Assembly (NCBI GenBank): GCA_023379355.1
Contig: JAMCUD010000089.1
Span: 1 to 5,984, forward strand
Reading direction: 5' to 3'
Origin: Thermoplasmatota archaeon
GTDB lineage: Archaea; Thermoplasmatota; Thermoplasmata; Thermoplasmatales; Thermoplasmataceae
DNA length: 5,984 nucleotides
In this document: in pieces, positions 1 through 5,984 of the stretch
How positions within the stretch are numbered: the first letter of the stretch is position 1
Layout: every line of letters starts with the position of its first letter
Notes under the pieces: model-generated
Seen by the model: only the letters and a program-made list of their open reading frames with translations
Databases searched by the model: none
Told to the model about the DNA's origin: nothing
Translations under genes and position numbers: made by a program

Positions 1-1310
1 CCGTGAAGATACATTTCCCTGAATTCCCTTGCTGCAGCCACATGATCAACAATTGGATCTGGATAATCCTTAACCTTAAAATGCTGTATATTGTGGATAA
101 CGTAAGGTTCAACCTCAGCAAGTTCAGATACGTTTCTCCTTATGTAGCTGCATTCCGGATCGTAACGCCTCTGCTGAAGCCAAGGATTGAAGGTCCTGAA
201 TCCACCCCTCGGATCGACTCCGGTGGAAGCAACCCACTGCCAGTTACCGTTATTGGAGGCGGGATCATAATCAACCAGCTTTGTGGCAAAATAGTGTTCC
301 CCAATGCGCCAGTCCGTATGCAGATCCTTGACCAGGAACGATGATACGATAAGTCGCATTCTGTTGTTGATGTAGCCAGTTTCATTCAGGTCCCGCATCG
401 CGGCGTCAATGATTGGAAAACCTGTTCTCCCTTTCTTCCAGGCTTCTATCAGGGGTCTTTCGTTTCGCCACGCAAACTGGCTGAGTTTTTTGTTGAAAGA
501 CTGTTTTATTGCGTATGGGAAATGATGCAGCAAATAGAGAAAGAAATCCCTCCAGTAGAGTTGCCTTAAGAGAGAAGTTCCATTAGGAAGAGTGCTGAAC
601 GCAGTCGCTACTTCGCGTATCGACAGTGTTCCGAACTTGATGTGCGGTGAGAGGCGGGAATTAAAATAAGATACCTTGCTGTTGGCATAATTTGCATAGG
701 CATTTTTGTTCTCATTCACGAAGGTGTCGAGTATACTTCTACCCTCTTCTGTTCCGCCAGAATGAACCTTCTCAAAATCTTGATTCCCATCCGGTATCGC
801 ACATAAATTCTTGAGAAGAATGCCAGTGACTGGATTCCGAAAGCCAGTTTTCAAGGCTTTTCGGTAAAATGATGTGAAATTTGTATAAGGAGTCCCCTTC
901 TCTGATTTGATTTCCGGATCTGCAAGTAGATAATCATCATGCATCTCAACGCCAACTCCCAGCTTTTGAGCGGCTCTGACTATGGAAGAGTCCCTTCGTT
1001 TGGAAAATGGTGTGTAATCTCTGTTAAAAAATATCCTCTCAATGGAAAAGCTCCTTATGGTATCTTGAACGACAACTGCGGGGTCTCCCCTGAGTATGAG
1101 TATATCACTGCCGTTCCTCCTTAAAGCATTACGGACTGCATTCAATGAATTGATCATGAAGTCTCTTGATCTTTCGTTAAAGTATGGATTCTGATCAATC
1201 TGGGCTGGATCGAGAATAAACATAGGGAGCGTTTCACCGGAATTCATTGCTGCCAGAAGAGCAGTGTTGTCAGTTAGCCTCAAATCACGCCTGAAGATGA
1301 ATAGATTCAC
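1..1310 (-). CDS. phr: Deoxyribodipyrimidine photolyase, class I CPD type (3' end cut by window edge)
   Basis: A flavoenzyme that uses light to split cyclobutane pyrimidine dimers in DNA. The frame is open without a stop from a GTG at 1310 to the left edge, giving 436 visible residues. The N-terminal antenna-chromophore Rossmann domain (about 1-160) opens with the typical FIFRRDLRLTDN. The FAD-binding helical domain (about 190-436) contains SRLSPHIKFGTLS (218 onward), YWRDFF (W253, equivalent to E. coli W277), RMRLIVSSFLVKDLHTDWR and YDPASNNGNWQWVASTG. The electron-transfer Trp triad is intact: W281, W334 and W357, matching E. coli W306, W359 and W382. WQW and the Asn of SNN suggest a CPD photolyase rather than a cryptochrome. 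The visible end aligns near the usual C-terminus (YPDPIVDH...), so only a few residues should be missing. No ATG, GTG or TTG lies further upstream in frame close by, and the GTG sits about 28 bases from a TATA-like element with no Shine-Dalgarno, which fits a leaderless transcript. The antenna cofactor cannot be told from sequence. Confidence 0.95.
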   Translation of the reverse strand, partial: MNLFIFRRDLRLTDNTALLAAMNSGETLPMFILDPAQIDQNPYFNERSRDFMINSLNAVRNALRRNGSDILILRGDPAVVVQDTIRSFSIERIFFNRDYTPFSKRRDSSIVRAAQKLGVGVEMHDDYLLADPEIKSEKGTPYTNFTSFYRKALKTGFRNPVTGILLKNLCAIPDGNQDFEKVHSGGTEEGRSILDTFVNENKNAYANYANSKVSYFNSRLSPHIKFGTLSIREVATAFSTLPNGTSLLRQLYWRDFFLYLLHHFPYAIKQSFNKKLSQFAWRNERPLIEAWKKGRTGFPIIDAAMRDLNETGYINNRMRLIVSSFLVKDLHTDWRIGEHYFATKLVDYDPASNNGNWQWVASTGVDPRGGFRTFNPWLQQRRYDPECSYIRRNVSELAEVEPYVIHNIQHFKVKDYPDPIVDHVAAAREFREMYLH

Positions 1311-1334
1311 GCTCGGATAAAATCTTACTGAAAG

Positions 1335-1345
1335 ATATTATTTTA
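1335..1345 (-). promoter_or_regulatory. TATA-like element of the photolyase gene
   Basis: Read on the minus strand this is TAAAATAATAT, centred roughly 28-30 bases before the GTG at 1310. That is the spacing expected when transcription starts at or next to the start codon in archaea. No Shine-Dalgarno lies between it and the GTG, in keeping with a leaderless mRNA. The call rests on composition and spacing only. Confidence 0.45.
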
Positions 1346-1392
1346 TCACAATTGTTTTGAAACTATGTCAGACTTTTCTTGAGCATAAGGCC

Positions 1393-1441
1393 AGGCACTA
1401 TTCTACCCATTTCCCTGCGATACAGAAAAATGACAGTGCCT
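1393..1441. repeat. 7-bp inverted repeat in the divergent intergenic region
   Basis: AGGCACT at 1393-1399 is mirrored by AGTGCCT at 1435-1441, separated by 35 bases. It lies between the two divergent promoters, nearer the permease. The arms do not extend further and the spacer is long, so an operator is possible but chance is about as likely. Confidence 0.25.
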
Positions 1442-1458
1442 CATTAAAACTACATAAT

Positions 1459-1466
1459 GTTTATAA
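1459..1466 (+). promoter_or_regulatory. TATA-like element of the permease gene
   Basis: GTTTATAA lies about 34 bases before the ATG at 1497. This would place the transcript start near 1488-1492, giving a very short leader. It supports 1497, rather than the internal TTG at 1675, as the original translation start. Based on composition and spacing only. Confidence 0.45.
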
Positions 1467-1484
1467 CACACTAAACTTCCAGTT

Positions 1485-1490
1485 AAGGAT
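1485..1490 (+). promoter_or_regulatory. Weak ribosome binding site before ATG 1497
   Basis: AAGGAT ends 6 bases before the ATG at 1497 and partly matches the archaeal Shine-Dalgarno. It matters because it helps decide the start: no comparable sequence precedes the in-frame TTG at 1675. If transcription starts near 1490 it would not be fully in the message, so its use is uncertain. Confidence 0.3.
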
Positions 1491-1496
1491 AGCCTA

Positions 1497-1674
1497 ATGC
1501 TGTCAGACGAATCCATCATAGTCATTACTGTATTCATTGTTTCAATAATTCCTGCTTGTATCCAATAGAATAAGGTACGATATTGTAGGTATTGGCGCTG
1601 TCTTTGTTCTTCTTCTTTTTGGCATAACAAAGGTTTCAACAATAACACTGGAAATAGGTAGCCTGCCGGTTATC
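1497..1674 (+). other. N-terminal part of the permease, split by an apparent +1 frameshift
   Basis: From ATG 1497 one frame reads MLSDESIIVITVFIVSII and then stops at TAG 1566. The frame of the main permease gene is open from 1549 (after TAA 1546) and there reads LLVSNRIRYDIVGIGAVF, followed by a hydrophobic stretch leading directly into the main reading frame. Joined by dropping one base, for example one C of CC at 1551-1552, these pieces give the two N-terminal helices and the basic linker usual for SLC13-type permeases, and a protein of 560 residues. No ATG, GTG or TTG occurs in the second frame before TTG 1675, so the segment 1549-1674 has no start of its own. The cause could be a real inactivating mutation, a sequencing or assembly error, or (less likely) recoding. 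The split is directly visible; the cause is not. Confidence 0.75.
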
Positions 1675-3180
1675 TTGCTGGGAATGGTGATGATAGTAAG
1701 CAAGACCATATCTGATTCCGGAATAATAGACAAATTTGCCGAAATTATCTCCAAGAAGGTAAAGAATGAGACATTAATGCTTGCGCTCCTTTTTCTCATT
1801 GTCGGTCTTTTATCTGGTTTCATGAGCGATGTGGCTCTCACTCTGATGATGATACCCCTGAGTTACTTCATTGCCGACAAGCAGAAGAAATCTCCATCTA
1901 AGTATCTCCTGCCGTTTGCTTATATTGCTGTCCTCGGGGGGCGGTATACAGTTGCAAGTACGTCGTCCAATGTTATCCTGTATGACCTGTGGTACACCGA
2001 AACAGGACATTTTCTTCCCTTTTTCCAGTTTTCCAATCCGGGGTTATTCATAGTGCTTGCCGGGATTCCTGCAGCCTTACTTATATCTCATTTTATCCCC
2101 AACCGAACTAGGAAAATATCTACTATTGAAGAGTTCAAAACGGGTGAGTATCTTACGGAGGTTGCCGTTCTTAAGGAAAGTGAGGCAATCGGAAAATCCA
2201 TCAGCGATTTTGAAAGAGAATATGGGATTAGAATTGTTGCCATTTACCCGGGAAGGATCAGCTGGAGACAGCGGGTAATCTTCGATGGAGACATCCTTCT
2301 GATACGCCTCAGACCAGAATCTCTGACTACTCTTTCCGGAATAAAGGGACTCAAGCTAACAATACCAAGCTCCAGTGCGGAAAACCTTTCGATCAGGGAG
2401 GTTTTCGTGATGCCGGAATCAAGGCTCATAGGTCAACAACTGAGCGAGATCCGGGAGGCTGGGCGTTACAACATTTCTGTCATCGGAATTTCCGCATACG
2501 GAAAGCGCATATTCGGGCGCTTCCGCACCATTACTGTTGAGCCAGGAGATGTACTAATGCTTTCAGGATCTGATCAGGATATTGCTGCCTTCATTTCTGA
2601 AAATGCACTTGGCCCGCTCTCTCAGAGGGAGATCAGGGCATTTAACCCTACCAAGGGAGCCATAAGCATGGCCTCACTTGCTGTGGCAATCATACTGGCA
2701 TCCATAGGATTCAACCTTGTTCTATCCTTTGGCACGGCCCTGATCATAATGCTTGTTACTCGAACTGTCAACGTGAAGCACATGTACAGGTACGTCCAGT
2801 GGCCCATTCTTATATTTGTTGGGACGTACCTTGTCCTTGGATCAGCCATAATCGGGAGTGGGATATCTGCATACCTTGCAACCCTTATCTTTGGATCCAC
2901 GCTTCTGTTGTTTGGGATCACTGTACTCTTGGCAAATACCATTGGAAACGTTGGATCAGCTGTGATCATGGGGCCCATTGCAATGGGCTTCCCTGATCCG
3001 CTCAAGGCAATAGTCGTCGTAGCAATGGCATCATCATGCACTTTTGCAACCTCTTTTGGGAACCAATCGAATCTCATTGTTCAGGGAGCCGGTGCATATA
3101 AGTCAAGGGATTACGCAATTTACGGAATCATGATCATTGCCATAGTATTCGCCATTACGGCACTTTATGTATACTTCTAA
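1675..3180 (+). CDS. SLC13/ion-transporter-superfamily permease with two TrkA-C domains (main open frame)
   Basis: A polytopic membrane transporter, probably for anions or organic acids in exchange or symport with cations; the substrate cannot be read from sequence. Numbered from TTG 1675, the uninterrupted frame gives 501 residues. The first transport half has helices to about residue 140, including the hairpin FMSDVALTLMMIP and the loop LGGRYTVASTSSN (about 88-99), which corresponds to the first conserved SNT-like element. Two tandem soluble RCK_C/TrkA-C domains follow (about 155-225 and 236-312), each with the IG..ISDF / IGQQLSEI pattern and a GD(I/V)L strand; they probably lie in the cytoplasm and bind a regulatory ligand. 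The second half (about 328-501) contains ANTIGNVGSAVIMGP and ATSFGNQSN (about 458-466), the matching element of the inverted repeat. The protein lacks the usual first two helices in this frame because of the frameshift just upstream, and TTG 1675 falls inside what should be the end of helix 2. The original start was most likely ATG 1497. If the shift is real the product may be non-functional. Confidence 0.88.
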   Translation: MLGMVMIVSKTISDSGIIDKFAEIISKKVKNETLMLALLFLIVGLLSGFMSDVALTLMMIPLSYFIADKQKKSPSKYLLPFAYIAVLGGRYTVASTSSNVILYDLWYTETGHFLPFFQFSNPGLFIVLAGIPAALLISHFIPNRTRKISTIEEFKTGEYLTEVAVLKESEAIGKSISDFEREYGIRIVAIYPGRISWRQRVIFDGDILLIRLRPESLTTLSGIKGLKLTIPSSSAENLSIREVFVMPESRLIGQQLSEIREAGRYNISVIGISAYGKRIFGRFRTITVEPGDVLMLSGSDQDIAAFISENALGPLSQREIRAFNPTKGAISMASLAVAIILASIGFNLVLSFGTALIIMLVTRTVNVKHMYRYVQWPILIFVGTYLVLGSAIIGSGISAYLATLIFGSTLLLFGITVLLANTIGNVGSAVIMGPIAMGFPDPLKAIVVVAMASSCTFATSFGNQSNLIVQGAGAYKSRDYAIYGIMIIAIVFAITALYVYF

Positions 3181-3206
3181 CTTTGTAACATAGGACCAGG
3201 AATTTA

Positions 3207-3234
3207 CACAATTGTGGTCTCCATTGCTGGGAGA
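3207..3234. terminator. Small inverted repeats in the convergent gap; possible weak terminator
   Basis: The 62-base gap between two convergent stop codons contains a perfect 10-bp palindrome, CACAATTGTG (3207-3216). Next to it is a 5-bp stem, TCTCC/GGAGA (3218-3222 with 3230-3234), with a 7-base loop. Neither is followed by the T-run typical of archaeal termination on either strand, so a terminator role is only suggested by the position. Confidence 0.2.
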
Positions 3235-3242
3235 TGTAATCT

Positions 3243-5225
3243 CTAGCCGGATATGTTGATGAAATAATTTACTGAACCTCGGTAAATTTCCAGGCGGAAT
3301 GGCATGCCTGCTGGAAATTCCTGCTCAGTGTTCATGGGAACCAGCTTGTACTGATATACGGATTGCGTCGCGGAAAAAGCTGTTAGGTTCCAGAGAGAAC
3401 CACTGAGATACGTATGGCTGTTCACTTCGCTGGGGAAAACACGAAACTGCAGGCTATCGCCAAATGAATTTGGTGTCGCAAGCACCATAATTTCTGTTAC
3501 ATTTCCGCTCGAGGTGATAACATCCACGTTGCTGATTGACAGAGAACTGCTGCCGCTGTCATGCATAACCGGGGCAAGGCCTGCGCCTATTGCAACTATC
3601 AGAATCACCGCCACTGCCATAGGACCCAAGGCTTTCCTTCCTATGTTCACCGGTCCATAGTGCCAGGCTCCTGCAGTTTCCTGTGATTCAGGTACGGCCG
3701 TCATCTCGTTAACAGAAACAGCCGAGACCAGAGGCCAGAAAATCAGATAATTGAGAAACATCCTGTAATTTAGGAACATAATGATCATTGGTATGGCCGC
3801 AATTGCATATTTCATTAGACCCCGGTATCGCCAGTACAGCCACAGAAGGATAAGGCCCGCCGCCACCGCAATAACCATGAAATAAGTTCTACTAAGAGGG
3901 AGGAAGCCAGCAAAACTCAACGCCCCCAAGCCCTGCCCAGCCCCTAAGAACTGGAGCATTTCAGGTGAAATCATTGCCGTAAACCATTTCCCTGGAGAAA
4001 TGATCATGTATGGCATATTCAATAACGTAAAACTTAGGAATGCAATTGAAAAATATTTCACTGTTTCCTTGAGGTCCTTTTCCTGCTTGATGAAAACCAT
4101 ATAGAATGGAACAAATATCCATGATAGCTGTTTTGTGGCAAGAGAGGCACCGAGCAGCACTGCTGACATTGAAGATCGCTTTCTTGTCATGAAGGAAAGG
4201 GTCAGGAAAAAGGCCCATATTGGATCTACAATTGAGGTGCCCGCAGACAAAACAGCGCCCATGTCCGCTAGAAGGAAGAGCGCCATGACCAGTGGCCTGT
4301 TTTCAGGGGAATTTCTCCCCGTCGCTAGATACAAGGCAATGAAAATCCCCGCTGTGAAAAGTAATATCTCAATTCTTGGATCGAATTGAAGAAAAACAGA
4401 TGGGATAAATGCTATGGCTGCAAGTGCAGGATAATAGAAACCCGATGCATACTGGCCATCTGTGAGGAACGTCCTGGCAGATAGGGGAACATGATATGTA
4501 TTGAGAAATTCAGACAGGTTTGTGACTAGATATGGGTTGCCACCATGGAGAATAACCCTGGCTGACAGGAAGTCGTAAAGTAGTTCATCAGTCATGAAGC
4601 CCTGCGTTACTGCAATTGCCGATGCTGCAAGAACGATAATGCCTGCAATAATCGGGGCGTATTGGATTCTCTGAGAAATAGGGCGTACGGAGGAATAGGC
4701 TGACAGAAAGATAGACAGTGCCAGAACTGCAAAAGCAGCATAGGTGTACCCGGACAGGCTTGTTATGAGATATACGGCAACCGCAAGAATGCCAGCAACA
4801 AGCGGGCCGGATATCCTTGAAATTCCTGTTTTTCCGGATCTTATGAAGAGAAATATCCTGTCGTCAAAAATGGATTCAACGATGTATGAAATGGATGCCG
4901 CAATAATGAGATCTGAATAAAGCCCATCCTGCAGAGGAACAAGGATAGCGTGAATAACTAAAATAATGGAAATTGGAGTGAATACAAGCCTTATTACTGT
5001 CCTGACTGGAATGTCTGATTTTCTATGCCCTACGGTGGAATATATGATGAGAAAAATACCGGAGCATATGAGGTACCACTGCACAAGAATGTAGAATAGG
5101 AAGTAGTATCCGCAGACGTATTGTATGAAGATAGAGAAGTTTACGGAGAGAGTCCCTGCAACAAGACCGAGCATCCGGTCCGTGAAATCAAAGACCCCAT
5201 CTTCCATGTCAGGGATATGTGGCAT
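3243..5225 (-). CDS. Polytopic membrane glycosyltransferase, GT-C-like
   Basis: A 660-residue membrane protein with about 13-14 hydrophobic segments up to residue 552, then a hydrophilic, Ser/Thr/Asn-rich C-terminal domain (553-660). The sixth or seventh segment is followed by TDELLYDFLSARV (212 onward) and HGGNPY (227-232). This acidic first large loop is typical of GT-C enzymes, where Asp/Glu acts as catalytic base or metal ligand. Further on come FYYPALAA (263-270) and GASLATKQLSW (359-369), which resemble the archaeal GT87/DUF2029-like branch. GT-C enzymes move a sugar from a polyprenyl-phosphate donor to an acceptor on the outer face of the membrane; the sugar and acceptor here are unknown. 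Four N-X-S/T sequons (N236, N575, N613, N657) lie in regions predicted to be outside. The ATG at 5225 is the first possible start: the codons between it and the in-frame upstream TAG contain no other start, and no clear Shine-Dalgarno is visible. The upstream gene ends 18 bases before it on the same strand, so the two are probably cotranscribed. The family assignment is from motifs and topology, not full similarity. Confidence 0.75.
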   Translation of the reverse strand: MPHIPDMEDGVFDFTDRMLGLVAGTLSVNFSIFIQYVCGYYFLFYILVQWYLICSGIFLIIYSTVGHRKSDIPVRTVIRLVFTPISIILVIHAILVPLQDGLYSDLIIAASISYIVESIFDDRIFLFIRSGKTGISRISGPLVAGILAVAVYLITSLSGYTYAAFAVLALSIFLSAYSSVRPISQRIQYAPIIAGIIVLAASAIAVTQGFMTDELLYDFLSARVILHGGNPYLVTNLSEFLNTYHVPLSARTFLTDGQYASGFYYPALAAIAFIPSVFLQFDPRIEILLFTAGIFIALYLATGRNSPENRPLVMALFLLADMGAVLSAGTSIVDPIWAFFLTLSFMTRKRSSMSAVLLGASLATKQLSWIFVPFYMVFIKQEKDLKETVKYFSIAFLSFTLLNMPYMIISPGKWFTAMISPEMLQFLGAGQGLGALSFAGFLPLSRTYFMVIAVAAGLILLWLYWRYRGLMKYAIAAIPMIIMFLNYRMFLNYLIFWPLVSAVSVNEMTAVPESQETAGAWHYGPVNIGRKALGPMAVAVILIVAIGAGLAPVMHDSGSSSLSISNVDVITSSGNVTEIMVLATPNSFGDSLQFRVFPSEVNSHTYLSGSLWNLTAFSATQSVYQYKLVPMNTEQEFPAGMPFRLEIYRGSVNYFINISG

Positions 5226-5243
5226 GATCTTATTACCATGCCC

Positions 5244-5984
5244 CTAACTTGCGATTTCCTCTGAGACATCAACTGCGCTGTTGTTCTCTCCCCAGACAAT
5301 GGAGCTTGAGAGTATGTACCTGACCACGTATGCCGCTATTATGCCAAGCAGATTTGCGTCAAGGTACTCAAAGCCCCTAAGGTAAAGCGAGAAATAGAAC
5401 ATGAAATTCACTGCGCCAGGAATAAAGGAGAAGAAGTTATGGAGTATGAATCTTCTTCCTATGCCATATTTCTTTCTTCTATTCCTGAAAGTCCAGAGAT
5501 CATTTAGGAAGAAATTGGTGGTGATTGACACCTCTATGGCAACAAGATCCGCCAGTATTGGATGAAAACCATGCAGGAGGAAAAGCACGAATTCATTAAC
5601 AAGAACCCCTGAAATTCCTACTGCCGCATATTTCATGAGATTCCCCTTGAGAAGGACAAAAAGGAAAAAATCTACCATGTCCCTGATGCGGAGCTTTGAA
5701 GACCCAGCCTGCCTGGGAGAGAAAGCTATGGGGTATTCAGCACACTTGAAACCCTGCGTAATCAATCTCTCAAGTATGTCAACCTGCCCGGTATATCCTG
5801 ACTTGATGTTCTCCTCGCGCGCAAGAAACTTATAAGCCCTCTTAGAGTAAACCCGAAATCCGGATGTGGCGTCCCTTACCTGGGGGTGGAACGAAAGGTT
5901 AACCATCTTGTTTGCAAAATAAGAAATAATTTTTCTGTTTAACTTGTCTCCGTTGTGGCCTTTCTCCCTCTTAGTAGAACTTAT
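5244..5984 (-). CDS. GT2 dolichol-phosphate-sugar-synthase-like protein fused to a GtrA domain (5' end off window)
   Basis: 246 residues are visible and the frame is open to the right edge, so the start and the GT2 nucleotide-binding part with its DxD motif lie outside. The ATG at 5904-5906 is internal, because the residues before it (KGHNGDKLNRKIISYFANK) continue the conserved domain. Visible residues 1-105 are the end of a family 2 glycosyltransferase of the DPM1 type: KGHNGDKLNR, then DATSGFRVY (38-46), then the usual PI.F....G.SKL (about 85-98). Residues about 113-232 form a four-helix GtrA domain with KYAAVGISG, the signature NFFLNDLWTF (157-166), and a last helix before a short acidic tail. 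DPM1-type enzymes move a sugar from a nucleotide donor to polyprenyl phosphate on the cytoplasmic face; GtrA domains are linked to handling or flipping that lipid-linked sugar. The gene sits 18 bases upstream of the GT-C-like gene, a fitting partner that would use the product. By family length, roughly 100-130 residues are probably missing. The sugar is unknown. Confidence 0.9.
   Translation of the reverse strand: MSSTKREKGHNGDKLNRKIISYFANKMVNLSFHPQVRDATSGFRVYSKRAYKFLAREENIKSGYTGQVDILERLITQGFKCAEYPIAFSPRQAGSSKLRIRDMVDFFLFVLLKGNLMKYAAVGISGVLVNEFVLFLLHGFHPILADLVAIEVSITTNFFLNDLWTFRNRRKKYGIGRRFILHNFFSFIPGAVNFMFYFSLYLRGFEYLDANLLGIIAAYVVRYILSSSIVWGENNSAVDVSEEIAS

Noticed and set aside
227..256. NNGNW instead of the E. 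coli NNGGW next to the photolyase Trp W357
   Set aside because: From memory of the family, Asn at this place is common in photolyases, so it is not a defect.
1403..1841. Small minus-strand open frames under the permease N-terminus
   Set aside because: They overlap conserved permease sequence, show no recognisable protein features, and have no promoter or ribosome binding site; they are shadows.
1688..1870. TGATGA...CTGA C/D-like motifs inside the permease
   Set aside because: They fall in conserved coding sequence rich in ATG/GAT codons, without the paired C'/D' spacing.
1347..3216. CACAATTGT occurring in both intergenic regions (1347-1355 and 3207-3215), as a possible shared operator
   Set aside because: The motif is short and A/T-rich, CAATTG is also common inside the genes here, and one copy lies in a convergent gap where an operator makes little sense.
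3250..3285. TTGATGA followed by CTGA, resembling C and D boxes of an archaeal guide RNA
   Set aside because: The C box lacks its first purine, there is no second box pair, and the segment codes for the end of the GT-C-like protein.
5244..5906. Reading the right-hand gene as a complete 220-residue protein starting at ATG 5906
   Set aside because: The frame stays open to the window edge and the residues before this ATG are conserved GT2 sequence, so the ATG is internal.

Overview
The window reads as archaeal chromosome, most likely from the Thermoplasmata (Thermoplasmatales or relatives). The reasons are heavy use of AGG/AGA for arginine and ATA for isoleucine, A/T-rich TATA-like elements about 28-34 bases before start codons, start sites with weak or no Shine-Dalgarno, and a GT2-GtrA plus GT-C glycosyltransferase pair of a kind common in archaea. 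The assignment is inferred from style and gene content; no marker gene in the window settles it.

Layout, left to right. (1) Positions 1-1310, minus strand: a nearly complete class I deoxyribodipyrimidine photolyase, open to the left edge and missing only its last few residues. (2) Positions 1311-1496: a short divergent intergenic region with a TATA-like element for each flanking gene and no coding sequence. (3) Positions 1497-3180, plus strand: an SLC13/ion-transporter-superfamily permease with two TrkA-C (RCK_C) domains in its central loop. Its first two membrane helices lie in another frame, so the gene as sequenced carries an apparent +1 frameshift between 1549 and 1566. (4) Positions 3181-3242: a convergent intergenic gap with small inverted repeats. 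(5) Positions 3243-5225, minus strand: a 660-residue polytopic membrane protein resembling GT-C glycosyltransferases, with a sequon-bearing C-terminal extracytoplasmic domain. (6) Positions 5244-5984, minus strand: the C-terminal two thirds of a GT2 dolichol-phosphate-sugar-synthase-like protein fused to a GtrA membrane domain. Its N-terminus lies beyond the right edge.

Genes 5 and 6 are 18 bases apart on one strand and probably form an operon. The natural reading is that the GT2-GtrA protein charges (and may help flip) a polyprenyl-phosphate sugar on the cytoplasmic side, and the GT-C protein transfers that sugar outside the membrane. The photolyase and the permease are divergent neighbours with no obvious functional link.

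I see no mobile element, CRISPR array, RNA gene or clearly new system. The items most worth checking are the permease frameshift and the uncharacterised GT-C protein.
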